Of a stretch of 64,000 nucleotides of DNA, positions 19,412 through 28,149 are shown piece after piece (position 1 is the stretch's first letter; the number at the start of each line of letters is the position of its first letter). The notes beneath the pieces were generated by a model. The model saw only the letters and a program-made list of their open reading frames with translations. It had not been told where the DNA came from and ran no database searches. Location of the stretch: NCBI RefSeq assembly GCF_000701345.1, contig NZ_KL370777.1, positions 131,467 to 195,466 of the forward strand, written 5' to 3'. The DNA is from Bradyrhizobium sp. URHD0069 (GTDB lineage: Bacteria; Pseudomonadota; Alphaproteobacteria; Rhizobiales; Xanthobacteraceae). The position numbers and the translations under genes were made by a program.

Positions 19412-19419
19412 TGCGCGCC

Positions 19420-19788
19420 TCATATCAAGGGATTGATGGACGTTCTCAACAAAGCACGCTGATCGATCCCGAGACGATCGGCGAGCCAATCGGCCAGCAC
19501 TTCCTGACCGATAGTCGGATTGTCATGCTGGCAGTGCTCGGCGCCGGTTTCCTCGGGATCGAGCACCCGCATGGTCGCGTCAACGCCGTGCGCCCTGGCA
19601 TAGTCGTAGGTGCTGCGCGCCGCGGTGACCGTCAGCACGTCGTGGCCACCGCGCAGCACCAGATGCTCGATGGCGCTTTCGCTGATGCTGGGATTCGCCG
19701 TCGCCATCGGACCTACGCCATTTTCACCATCATTGGACGCTCCATGGTTCGTTGAAGTCAGCGCCGAGTCAACAAATATTACATACAC
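19420..19788 (-). pseudogene. C-terminal remnant of an alpha/beta hydrolase
   Basis: A 122-residue open frame whose last 90 residues look like the end of a 2,6-dihydroxypseudooxynicotine-hydrolase-like alpha/beta hydrolase: LVLRGGHDVLTV, the catalytic-histidine region GAEHCQHDN, and EVLADWLADRLG. The lid and nucleophile domains, normally about 250-300 residues, are missing, and the first 28 residues look unrelated. Nothing upstream continues the fold before the GntR gene. It therefore appears to be a 5-prime-truncated gene at the head of the operon, although a short product could still be made. Confidence 0.6.
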
Positions 19789-19936
19789 TTTTGCCGCTGC
19801 ATATCATTTCTGCGCCACGCCCAGTTCCTAGGCATCGCAATAATGCAGCTAAAGATGGATTTTTCGAGCAGCATGTGGTCGAATGCGGCGGGACAGACTT
19901 CCAAGTGTACTCACTCGGGAGCAACACGGACGTTCC
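19789..19936. promoter_or_regulatory. divergent promoter region of the catabolic operon
   Basis: These 148 bases separate the leftward operon from the rightward GntR gene and must hold both promoters. I see no clean palindrome of the type many FadR-like regulators bind. Confidence 0.35.
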
Positions 19937-20695
19937 ATGACGGACCAAACGGGCCAAGCTATTCTGGAGCCAACCGGCGGATCGCGCGCCGGCAATCGCG
20001 CCCTCTCGGTGATGGACCAGATCCGAGAAGCCGTCCTGAACGGCTCGGTCGCCGCCGGAAAGCGGCTCAATGAGGTCAGGCTCAGCCGGACGTTGGCGGT
20101 TTCGCGCACGCCGGTGCGCGCCGCATTGCAAGCGCTCGCGGGCGAAGGACTACTGGATTACGCACCCAATCGCGGCTTCACCGTGCGCGAATTTCCGCTC
20201 GATGCCATTGTCGACGCCTATGAGATCCGCGCCTCGCTCGAAGGGGTTGCAGCGCGGTTTGCCGCGGAGCGCGGCCTCAGTCCGGACGAGAAGGCGACGA
20301 TCGAGCGCAGCCTCGGCGCCGGCGACAGACTGCTGGAGCGCGGCTCGTTCGAAGCCGGCGATCTCACAATCTATCGCGAGATCAATGGTGACTTTCACGA
20401 CACCCTGCTCGCCGCCGCGCGCAACCGCATGCTGGCGGAGATGATCCGGATCTGCCACCACGTGCCGGTGTCGTCGAGCCGCAACATCGTTGCGTTCGAG
20501 CATCGCGACGTCCGCCGCCGCCACGATGATCATCATCGAATCTATGAGGCAGTGATAGCCCGCGAACCGTGGCGGGCGGAGATGTTGATGCGCGAGCACG
20601 TCTCGAGTGTGAAGGCATCGCTGGTCAAATTCTTGACCGAGCGCAGTCGAGACAATGAAACGGACGCTGCAGCGGCCGGCCCGCTCCCCGGCTAA
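19937..20695 (+). CDS. GntR-family regulator with FCD domain
   Basis: A 252-residue regulator. An N-terminal winged helix (AVLNGSVAAGKRLNEVRLSRTLAVSRTPVRAALQAL) is followed by an FCD ligand domain with the metal/ligand pattern ASLEGVAARFAAER, INGDFHDTLLAAARN and HHRIYEAV. It diverges from the operon at 10539-19788 and is its likely repressor, probably released by the imported compound or an intermediate. The frame opens at 19883; the ATG at 19937 matches the usual N-terminal length. Confidence 0.87.
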   Translation: MTDQTGQAILEPTGGSRAGNRALSVMDQIREAVLNGSVAAGKRLNEVRLSRTLAVSRTPVRAALQALAGEGLLDYAPNRGFTVREFPLDAIVDAYEIRASLEGVAARFAAERGLSPDEKATIERSLGAGDRLLERGSFEAGDLTIYREINGDFHDTLLAAARNRMLAEMIRICHHVPVSSSRNIVAFEHRDVRRRHDDHHRIYEAVIAREPWRAEMLMREHVSSVKASLVKFLTERSRDNETDAAAAGPLPG

Positions 20696-21246
20696 ATAGT
20701 ACGAACCCATATGTCGTTGTAGCGTGATGCACTTAGGGTCATGCGGTACTCATCGGTCGACCATTTCTTGCGCCCCGCCAACTGCGCAAATTCTCGATTC
20801 AATTTTCAAACAGTTCAATAGATATGAATCCGCGATCTCGCAGCGCAATGCGCCCGAGTCGGGCAAACCATTTCGCCCTCTAAACCCTGAAACAGCGCAT
20901 TAGCGCATTGATCCTTTGGTCGAGCAAAGTGTCGCGCACCAGGAATACGCCACGAGGGGCTGCTCACATCGATCGGTCATAGACGAGCCTTAGCTGAAAG
21001 CTGCCCTTCTTAAGCTCACCTCAGTAGGACCGACTTGCGAGGATCTTGGTTGAGAGTCCACTGGGTGAGCTTCCGAGCGCTTGATCCTGCTGCGCCGGCG
21101 CTACTACTCACTTTGGATCGGACTACCCCTTCTGCGTCTCTATACAGCTGCTGCGCGTTTCCGCATCCTGAACGGAGCACCGATTCCGTGAGGACACTGT
21201 GGCGCTTAAATTGACAAGAAAATAGTCTGGTTTGCTGGAGGATAGT
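20696..21246. other. 551-base intergenic region, nothing recognised
   Basis: No frame here looks coding. The only feature noted is a short repeat AGCGCATT...AGCGCATT near 20900. It marks the left border of an accessory stretch. Confidence 0.5.
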
Positions 21247-23889
21247 TTGCTTCTAGAGAACAAGACTTCGACGTATCTGAAGGATTGCAGCGAGCGCGCT
21301 GAGTACGCAGCCTCATTCACGCTGGGCCAAGTGATCCGCCGGAATGCCAGCCAGTTCCCGCGTCAGCCCGCCATTCTCTCCTCCGCTTTTGCGCCTCTCA
21401 CCTACCACGACTTGCAGCGCCAGCTGGACGAGATCCGCCGTCAGCTGCGCCAAGCCGGGTTCGATAGCAGCGCGCGGATCGGGGTGCTGATGCCGAACGG
21501 CCCGGAAGCCGTTCTCGCCATCGTGGCGGTAGCCTGCTGCGCCGCAGTAGTCCCCCTGGATCCGCGCCTGAAGGCGGCGGAAATCGATCAGCGTCTCGAC
21601 ATGCTGCGCCTGAGCGCTCTTCTCCTGCCGCAAGGTAGCGCCTCCGACGGTCGCCAGACCGCCGAGCGCAGGAATATTGCCCTTATCGAAGCCGCTCCGG
21701 TCGGACAGGGCCAGCTCGGGCTCAGGGTCACCGTGCGCGCGTCCGGCTCCCCTGCCCTCGACATGGAGCCAAACCTGCAGTCGCCCGCCTTCATCCTACA
21801 GACCTCCGGCACGGCCGCGCAGCCGAAGCTGATCCCTTTCAGCCATGCCAACATGCTGGCGGCGGCGGCGCGGCTCCAAGCCTGGTTCGACCTCACCCCC
21901 CAGGACCGCTGCCTGAGCGTATCGCCGCCCTGCTACTCCCACGGGCTCAAAGTGACGGTGTTCACGCCGCTCCTCACTGGCGGCAGCATCGCGTTTCCCG
22001 CGAATGCCGCCGTGGTGGATCTGGCCGAGTGGTTCGATGCCCTGCGACCGACCTGGTACTCGGCGGGTCCGACGCTCCACCGCGTCGTGCTGGACAAGGC
22101 GAAGACTGTTGCGGATGCGCAGACGATGCACACCCTGCGCTTCGTCGTGTCCGGCGGCGCGTCGCTCCCGAAGGGGGTGCAGGACGAACTGGAGCACGTC
22201 CTTGGCGTGCCTGTGCTGGAACATTACGGCTCCAGCGAAGCCGCGCAAATGGCCGCCAACCAGCCGCCACCCGGACCGAACAGGCCGGGCACCTGCGGCA
22301 GGCCGTGGCCGGACACCGTGGCAATCGTCGCCGAGGACGGACGCCCGCTTCCGGCCGGCGAGCAGGGTGAGGTCTGGGTGCGTGGCCCCACGGTGACGTC
22401 CGGTTATCTCGATGCGCCGGAACTCAATCGAACCGCCTTCATCAAAGGCTGGCTTCGCACGGGCGATGTCGGCAGCCTCGACGAGGATGGCTTCCTGTCA
22501 CTGCATGGCCGACTGAGCGAACTGATCAACCGCGGCGGCGAGAAGATCGCCCCCGCCGAGATCGATTCCGCGCTCCTGCGCCACCCGGCGGTGGCCGAGG
22601 GGGCCGCCTTCACGATCTCCCATCCGCGCCTCGGCGAAGACGTCGCGGCCGCAGTCGTCTTCCATCCGGGCGCGCAGACGACACCCGCGGAGCTCCGCCG
22701 GTTCCTCCAAGGCGAGTTGGCCTCGTTCAAGATCCCCCACCGCATTCTGATCCTCGACCAGTTGCCAAAGGGAGCGACGGGCAAGGTTCAGCGGCGACGG
22801 CTGCGCGAGGCTCTCGGCGCGCCGGCGCATGAGCCGGCGGCGATGCCCGCGCCGGTTTTGGCCAGGGGTCCGTTGGATCTGGAATCTGAACTGCTGACGC
22901 TGTGGCGGAGGCTGCTCAAGTCCGAGACCGTGACGGTCGACGATGACTTTTTTGAAAGCGGCGGCGATTCCCTTCTGGCGACGGAAATGCTCATCGAGGT
23001 CGAGCGGCTCGTCGACCAACTCGTGCCGGAAACGATCCTATTTGGGGCGGAAACAATCCGTCAGCTTGTCCCGAAGATCGCCATGCAGACGGTCTCGCCG
23101 GCGACGCCGTTTTTCCAGTTCCATGCCGATGGCCACTGGCCCTCCCTGTACTTCTTCCATGGTGAATTTGAGAGCGGCAGCTTGTACGCGCGGCGAATGG
23201 TGCGTCTCTTCGGGCCCGATCATCCGATCATCACTATCGATCCCCACGGTCTTCGTGGGGAGCCGATTCCGCCGTCGATCGAGGGGATGGCCGCCGACCG
23301 CCTGCCGCTTATCCTGGAAAGGCAGGCGAGCGGCCCCTTCCTCCTGGGCGGTTACTGCAACGGGGCCCTGGTGGCGTTCGAAGTGGCCCGCCTGCTGATG
23401 GCGGCCGGCCACAAGGTTGAAATGGTTGCCCTGGTCGACCCGCCGACCATCAGTGCGCGTCCGGCGACGCGGGCGATGCTCGTGCTGATGAAGCACGTTG
23501 TTTCGCCCCACCTAACAGCCCGGATCTACAACTTCATGAGCCGGCTGGAGCGGGGCGAACTGCTCAGCAAGATGCACGATGTTTTGGTCAGTGCCAAGAA
23601 TCGGCTTCCGCCTTCGTCACGGCAAGAGGCCTATTCGATCGCAATGGCGCAATACCTGCCGGCGCCGCTCGACGTGCCCGTGGTCTTCTACTCGGCCGGC
23701 CACGACGGCCAGGCGTGGCGGCGCCTCAGTCCCCGACTCGAAGTGATCCAGTTGTCCGGGGGACATTATGACTGCGTGACCACCGGCGCGGAGCTCCTGG
23801 TTGATCATCTGCGGCAAAGGATCGACGCCTTGGCTGATGTTACTGCTCGACTGCAAGAACAAGGCACTTTGCCGCACCTCCATTGTTGA
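21247..23889 (+). CDS. stand-alone A-PCP-TE (NRPS-like) synthetase
   Basis: An 880-residue three-domain protein. An acyl-AMP-forming adenylation domain (about 20-535) has TSGTAAQPK, YGSSEAAQ, WLRTGDVG, INRGGEKIAPAEID and the C-terminal lysine motif LPKGATGKVQ. A carrier domain (about 550-620) has DDFFESGGDSLLATEM with the phosphopantetheine serine near 575. A type I thioesterase (about 640-865) has GGYCNGALVAFE, so its nucleophile is Cys near 704 instead of Ser. GGAGG lies six bases upstream of TTG at 21247, which decides the start over TTG at 21232. There is no condensation domain. The A domain is nearer acyl/aryl-CoA ligases than amino-acid-specific ones, so an aryl or acyl acid substrate is plausible. 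Confidence 0.85.
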   Translation: MLLENKTSTYLKDCSERAEYAASFTLGQVIRRNASQFPRQPAILSSAFAPLTYHDLQRQLDEIRRQLRQAGFDSSARIGVLMPNGPEAVLAIVAVACCAAVVPLDPRLKAAEIDQRLDMLRLSALLLPQGSASDGRQTAERRNIALIEAAPVGQGQLGLRVTVRASGSPALDMEPNLQSPAFILQTSGTAAQPKLIPFSHANMLAAAARLQAWFDLTPQDRCLSVSPPCYSHGLKVTVFTPLLTGGSIAFPANAAVVDLAEWFDALRPTWYSAGPTLHRVVLDKAKTVADAQTMHTLRFVVSGGASLPKGVQDELEHVLGVPVLEHYGSSEAAQMAANQPPPGPNRPGTCGRPWPDTVAIVAEDGRPLPAGEQGEVWVRGPTVTSGYLDAPELNRTAFIKGWLRTGDVGSLDEDGFLSLHGRLSELINRGGEKIAPAEIDSALLRHPAVAEGAAFTISHPRLGEDVAAAVVFHPGAQTTPAELRRFLQGELASFKIPHRILILDQLPKGATGKVQRRRLREALGAPAHEPAAMPAPVLARGPLDLESELLTLWRRLLKSETVTVDDDFFESGGDSLLATEMLIEVERLVDQLVPETILFGAETIRQLVPKIAMQTVSPATPFFQFHADGHWPSLYFFHGEFESGSLYARRMVRLFGPDHPIITIDPHGLRGEPIPPSIEGMAADRLPLILERQASGPFLLGGYCNGALVAFEVARLLMAAGHKVEMVALVDPPTISARPATRAMLVLMKHVVSPHLTARIYNFMSRLERGELLSKMHDVLVSAKNRLPPSSRQEAYSIAMAQYLPAPLDVPVVFYSAGHDGQAWRRLSPRLEVIQLSGGHYDCVTTGAELLVDHLRQRIDALADVTARLQEQGTLPHLHC

Positions 23890-24403
23890 ATTGCACTGGT
23901 TTTTGCGGTGCCGCTGAAAGTAGGGCTAAAGACGGCCGCCCCGGACGAGCGATCCTGCTATTGAGACTGGGGCGCCGGGCGGCCGGCACGCCCTGTCTTC
24001 GTTTCAGTGTTCAGGGCGGGGATGTCGCTAACCTTGTCGGTCCGGCCCAAGATGGCCGCAGGTAGGCCTGGATGTCGTGGGGTCACCGCCTTGATCGCCT
24101 GCGCCAGCCAGGGTCGTGCAAGACGAATACCATTGCGCAATCAAAAAAACGCGGCCCGTAACTACATGTGAATTCGGCTGCAGCCGCACTTCAGCGAGCT
24201 AGGTCTTAAGTACGCGGCGACGGATGATAATGCGATAGCAGGATTCGCAATAAGTATCGTACTGGTAAAGAGATGCCGCGTGGTGCTCACGCGTGGTACA
24301 TCATAAGAGATAAATGGTCTTCGCCCCGCGCGAAGGTTTCGTGATATTTTGCTCCGACGCAACGATGGCACGGCGATCAAGGCTCTTTCTGGAGACATAG
24401 TAG
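23890..24403. other. 514-base intergenic region, no gene recognised
   Basis: Only short overlapping frames occur. Base composition falls towards the FkbM gene, and I see no insertion-sequence end. It separates the synthetase from the FkbM gene, so the two are probably not one operon. Confidence 0.45.
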
Positions 24404-25111
24404 TTGAACCCACAACTAGAGCAAAAGCTAAAAACGTTCGCGCGGCGCATCGGGCTTGAGCTGTCGCGCGCTAGACCTACTGTCGCATCTCTCATTTTGT
24501 CGCGGCAAGTGGATTGCGTCTTCGATGTTGGAGCACACGAAGGAGAGTTTGCTCAGTCTTTGAGGGCAGGCGGGTATGCCGCCCGAATCGTGTCATTCGA
24601 ACCTGTTCTCTCCTCATTCGAAAGATTGAAACTAAATGCAGCTTCGGACGGACGTTGGATCCTGAATAATTATGCTTTGGGCGCTGCGCCGGGAGTTGGA
24701 TCGATCAATGTGGCGGCCAATACCGTTTTCAGCTCCCTACTACCGACGACAGCGTATGCAGATGAGTACTATCCTGGTGCAAGTGTAGTTCGACAGGAAA
24801 AGGTAAAAATTGAGCGGTTTGACGATGTTTATCCGAAGTTGAAAGGGAGTCGGAATTTTCTCAAAGTTGACGCCCAGGGATTTGAGCCGTCCGTGCTAAA
24901 GGGCGCCGAGGAAGCGCTAAAGGATTTGGGTGGGGTTCAGTTAGAATTGCCTTGCACAAACTTATACGCGAATAGCTGGTCTTTTGCTGAGGGCATTGCG
25001 TTCATGGAGGCAAAGGGCTTCGCTCTCGCACAAACAAGGCCTGTAATCTTTTCGGCCGAGGACCCGCAGCGTCTGGTTGAACTCGATTGCGTCTTCGTTA
25101 AGTCAAAATAA
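24404..25111 (+). CDS. FkbM-family methyltransferase
   Basis: A 235-residue FkbM-type SAM methyltransferase with VDCVFDVGAHEGEFAQSLRAG (SAM site), IVSFEPVLSSFERL, FLKVDAQGFEPSVLKGAEE and a C-terminal ELPC strand. Such enzymes O-methylate sugars or lipids, often in envelope polysaccharide loci. It starts with TTG, with GGAG nine bases upstream. Its codons are visibly more AT-rich than those of neighbours, suggesting recent transfer. No glycan genes lie around it, so it looks like a displaced fragment of another locus. Confidence 0.8.
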   Translation: MNPQLEQKLKTFARRIGLELSRARPTVASLILSRQVDCVFDVGAHEGEFAQSLRAGGYAARIVSFEPVLSSFERLKLNAASDGRWILNNYALGAAPGVGSINVAANTVFSSLLPTTAYADEYYPGASVVRQEKVKIERFDDVYPKLKGSRNFLKVDAQGFEPSVLKGAEEALKDLGGVQLELPCTNLYANSWSFAEGIAFMEAKGFALAQTRPVIFSAEDPQRLVELDCVFVKSK

Positions 25112-25222
25112 GTATAGGTTCCACGCTGGGCACATAATATTCAAATATTTGATGAGAACGTTTGCTTTGATGCAAGCTGCGGCGAGTTAGAGTCCGGTTC
25201 CTGCTGCGGGAGGAGCGGACGC

Positions 25223-25450
25223 ATGAAGCGGAAGAAGTTTTCGGAGGAGCAGATCACGCGGTTCTACGCGAACATGATGCGGGGGCGAAGGCCGCCGATC
25301 TGGCGCGCAGGCATGGCCACGCGCCCGCAGTATGAGGCCCCTATTCGCGCCGGCGACGCCCCGGCAGCAAATAACAATGGCCGTGATCTGACCGCGATGC
25401 GTTCATATCTCGACGGACTCCTGCAAATTCAAATCGCTTCAATTTCTTAA
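25223..25450 (+). pseudogene. IS3-family transposase OrfA remnant, frameshifted
   Basis: The frame begins MKRKKFSEEQI, the usual start of IS3-type OrfA proteins, and a purine-rich GGGAGGAG ribosome site precedes it. After codon 11 the family sequence continues in another frame as AVLREHDAGAKAADLARRHG, then meets a stop near 25330, so the helix-turn-helix part is broken by a small indel. No OrfB and no terminal repeats are visible. It is the decayed left part of an insertion sequence, fitting the accessory character of this stretch. Confidence 0.7.
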
Positions 25451-25782
25451 CACACCAACTCCACTGCCGCGTCGCCCAAGTGCGGGTCGCTGGTCGCCGA
25501 GCTGATGCCTAGATATTCCCTCACGCTCCCTGAAGTCGACGGCTGTCGATGCAAGACCGATAGCGCCTGATGCCATGGTCAAAGCGAATGTTCCCTATAC
25601 GCACCTCCTTCCAGTGACAATCTTTGCGGCCCTCATCTGCTGTAGCTATTTCAAGAAGCAGGCACCGGGTGTTTTCGAGATCAATAAATATTTTGATAAG
25701 ATCAATCATGCTTCGCGATCCTTGATTGTCGTCGCGCGCGGTCTAACTCCGTTTACAGGCGACGAATAAATGGAGCTGCCAA
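25451..25782. other. 332-base intergenic region, no gene seen
   Basis: Short frames on both strands lack start signals and family features. A TTGAT-AAG-ATCAA dyad near 25693 has a 3-base spacer and so does not fit a FixK/FNR box. Confidence 0.45.
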
Positions 25783-26325
25783 ATGAAGCGAGCATCTGCA
25801 GCAATTCGTGTCGGCTGCCTTGGCTTGACTTGCGCCCTGCTTTGGTCGGTCGGCGGCGCTGCCGTCGCCGCTGCGCAGACCAGGGCACCGCCGCAGGCGC
25901 CGGCCGCGGCCGCGCAATTTGCAGAAAAGAAGGTGCTGACCTTGGACATTGCGCGAAAGATCGTCGCGGCCGCCGAGTCGGAGGCGACGCGCAATCACTT
26001 GGCCGGAGTTGTCGCGGTGGTCGATGACGGCGGATGGCCGATCCTGATCGAGCGCATGGACCATGCCGCCTATCTCGCCAGCGTGGAACTTGCACCCGGC
26101 AAGGCCCGAACAACCGCGCTGTTCAAGAAACCTAGCCAGGCGCTCGAGGACGCGATCAACCACGGTCGCTTTGCTGCCGTCACCGCGCAGGGCTTCACCG
26201 AGATGCAAGGCGGGCTTCCAATCGTCGTCGATGGCGAGGTGATTGGGGCCATCGGGGCGAGCTTCGACACGCCGGAGCACGATGTGCAAATCGCGCAAGC
26301 CGGGTTGGCGGCGGTCCCTCATTGA
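25783..26325 (+). CDS. secreted HbpS/GlcG-family (DUF336) protein, second copy
   Basis: A 180-residue protein with a long signal peptide (MKRASAAIRVGCLGLTCALL and onward to AVAAAQ), a Pro/Ala-rich linker and an HbpS/GlcG domain: ARKIVAAAESEATRN, GVVAVVDDGGWPILIERMD, GKARTTALFKK and GGLPIVVDGEVIGAIGAS. It is distantly paralogous to 3469-3960. It stands alone between an IS remnant and the efflux operon. A role in haem binding or oxidant sensing is known only for some relatives, so the function is open. Confidence 0.78.
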   Translation: MKRASAAIRVGCLGLTCALLWSVGGAAVAAAQTRAPPQAPAAAAQFAEKKVLTLDIARKIVAAAESEATRNHLAGVVAVVDDGGWPILIERMDHAAYLASVELAPGKARTTALFKKPSQALEDAINHGRFAAVTAQGFTEMQGGLPIVVDGEVIGAIGASFDTPEHDVQIAQAGLAAVPH

Positions 26326-26445
26326 ATTGAACCAAGCGAAAGTCGCGGGGAGAGAGCGACACGGGAAACACCGCCGCGCGAAAATTCACGACGCTTTGAT
26401 TCGCCGGCTGGGACGTAGGTTTGATTTCCCTCCCTCGCGCTCTAT

Positions 26446-26477
26446 TTACTTCGTGTGACTTGTTACTTCGTGTGACT
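26446..26477. repeat. 17-bp-period direct repeat upstream of efflux operon
   Basis: TTACTTCGTGTGACT occurs at 26446-26460 and at 26463-26477. The tandem pair lies about 100-130 bases upstream of the MFS gene and could be an operator, but no regulator gene is adjacent. Confidence 0.4.
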
Positions 26478-26577
26478 GGATTTCGTGCGATTTCGCCGCT
26501 GATCGTTGATCGTGCGCGGCTTCGATAGCGCGGATGGAGCTCAAAAAAGTCTTGCAGTCATAGTTTATTGAAAAGAG

Positions 26578-28149
26578 TTGGCGGACCCCGTGGATATCAA
26601 GCCCTTGATTGGCCTCGGTGGCGTCCTCATCGCTGCCATGACATCCGAATTCAACGACCAGGTGACGGCTGTCGCGCTCACCGATGTCCGCGGTGCGCTC
26701 GGGATCAGCCACGATCCCGGAACCTGGATCGTAAGCCTGTATGTGTGGGCCGAGATCGTCGGCATGGCGATCTCGCCCTGGCTGCTGATGACCTTCACGT
26801 TGAGGCGCTGGACGCTGTTTGCGATCGCGCTGTGCGGAATCTCCAGCGTGCTGATCCCGTTCAGCCCGAACATCGAGGCGATCTACGCCCTGCGGCTGCT
26901 CCAGGGGCTCGCCGGTGGCCTGATCATCCCTCTGCTGATGACCACGGCTCTTCGCGTTCTCACGCCGGGCATCCGGCTCTACGGTCTGGCCGTCTACGCT
27001 CTGACCGCGACCTTCACGCCGGCGCTGGCCTCAACGGTGGCCGCGCTTTGGACGGATATCGTAGACTGGCGTTTCGTGTTCCTGCAGACGATTCCGCTCT
27101 GCTCTCTGGCCGGCGTTCTCGTCTGGTATTGTCTGGATCAGGATCAGCCGAGATACGAACGGTTCCGAATGCTGGACTGGCGCGGCGTGCTGCTTCTGGT
27201 GATCGGGGCCGGCGCCTTGAGCACCATGCTATATCAGGGGGACCGGCTCGACTGGTTCAACTCGAGGCTGATCTGCGTCCTGGCGCTGGTGAGCGCCCTG
27301 GCCATCCCGCTGTTGCTGGTCAACGAGTGGTTCCATCCTTTGCCACTACTGAAGCTGCAGTTGCTCGGACGGCGCAACATCGCCTATGGCGCGCTTGGCT
27401 TGTTCATCATTCTGATCATCGGCCAATCCGGTTCGACCGTGCCGTTGCGATACCTGCAGGACGTCCAGGGTTACAGACCACTGCAATCCAACCTGATCAC
27501 GCTGGAGATCGCGGCCTTGCAACTCGTGATGTTGCCCGCCATGGCGCTGTTGCTGGATTACAAGCGCGTCGACGCGCGGATCGTCAGCCTGATCGGACTG
27601 GGCTTGATCCTCGCATCCTGCATCGGTTCGTCCTTTCTCACGGTGTATTGGAACCGGGATCAATTCTATTCATGGCAGCTGCTGCAGGCGGTCGGTCAGC
27701 CGATGGTGATCGTGCCGCTGCTGATGATGACCACCAACGTTGCCGGCCCGACGGAAGGTCCCTTCGTGTCCGCCCTGATCAACACATCACGCGCCCTCGC
27801 GGAGGCCGTCGGCGCCTGGTTCGTGGCGTTGATTGTTCGTTGGCGCGGCGCGCTGCATTCCGACCGCATCATCGATGAAGTCGGCCAGGACCGCTGGCGG
27901 GTGATCCAGGGCAACGGCGTGCTGCCCCAGTATCCGCCGCCGCTGATGCCGGACGGTCAGCCCAGCATGCCGCACAGCCTGGAAACCTTCCGCCATTCCG
28001 TGGAGCAGCAGGTCGCTATCTTATCGACAAGCGACACCTTCCTGATCATGGGAGCCCTGACCGTAATCCTGATGGTCCTGGTGATGACGTTGCCGGTCCG
28101 CACCATTCCGCCGCGGATACTCTTTGCAAAGCAGGGGAAAGCCGCATGA
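26578..28149 (+). CDS. DHA2-type MFS efflux transporter (EmrB-like)
   Basis: A 523-residue membrane protein with about fourteen hydrophobic segments, as in the DHA2 drug:H+ antiporter family. The pattern DVRGALGISHDPGTWIVSLY near TM1-2 and RLLQGLAGGLIIPLLM are EmrB-like. The stop overlaps the next start as ATGA, so it is translated with the HlyD-type adaptor. The start is TTG at 26578 or GTG at 26590; neither has an ideal ribosome site. With the next two genes it forms a tripartite pump across both membranes; the exported compounds are unknown. Confidence 0.85.
   Translation: MADPVDIKPLIGLGGVLIAAMTSEFNDQVTAVALTDVRGALGISHDPGTWIVSLYVWAEIVGMAISPWLLMTFTLRRWTLFAIALCGISSVLIPFSPNIEAIYALRLLQGLAGGLIIPLLMTTALRVLTPGIRLYGLAVYALTATFTPALASTVAALWTDIVDWRFVFLQTIPLCSLAGVLVWYCLDQDQPRYERFRMLDWRGVLLLVIGAGALSTMLYQGDRLDWFNSRLICVLALVSALAIPLLLVNEWFHPLPLLKLQLLGRRNIAYGALGLFIILIIGQSGSTVPLRYLQDVQGYRPLQSNLITLEIAALQLVMLPAMALLLDYKRVDARIVSLIGLGLILASCIGSSFLTVYWNRDQFYSWQLLQAVGQPMVIVPLLMMTTNVAGPTEGPFVSALINTSRALAEAVGAWFVALIVRWRGALHSDRIIDEVGQDRWRVIQGNGVLPQYPPPLMPDGQPSMPHSLETFRHSVEQQVAILSTSDTFLIMGALTVILMVLVMTLPVRTIPPRILFAKQGKAA

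Noticed and set aside
24688..24702. TTGGATCGATCAA within the FkbM gene
   Set aside because: It is one base short of a FixK dyad and lies inside a coding region.
25223..25450. intact small gene at 25223
   Set aside because: The family sequence continues in another frame after codon 11, so this is a broken transposase gene and not a functional small protein.
25693..25706. TTGAT-AAG-ATCAA dyad resembling a FixK box
   Set aside because: The spacer is three bases instead of four, so the half-sites are out of register, and no suitable gene start follows.
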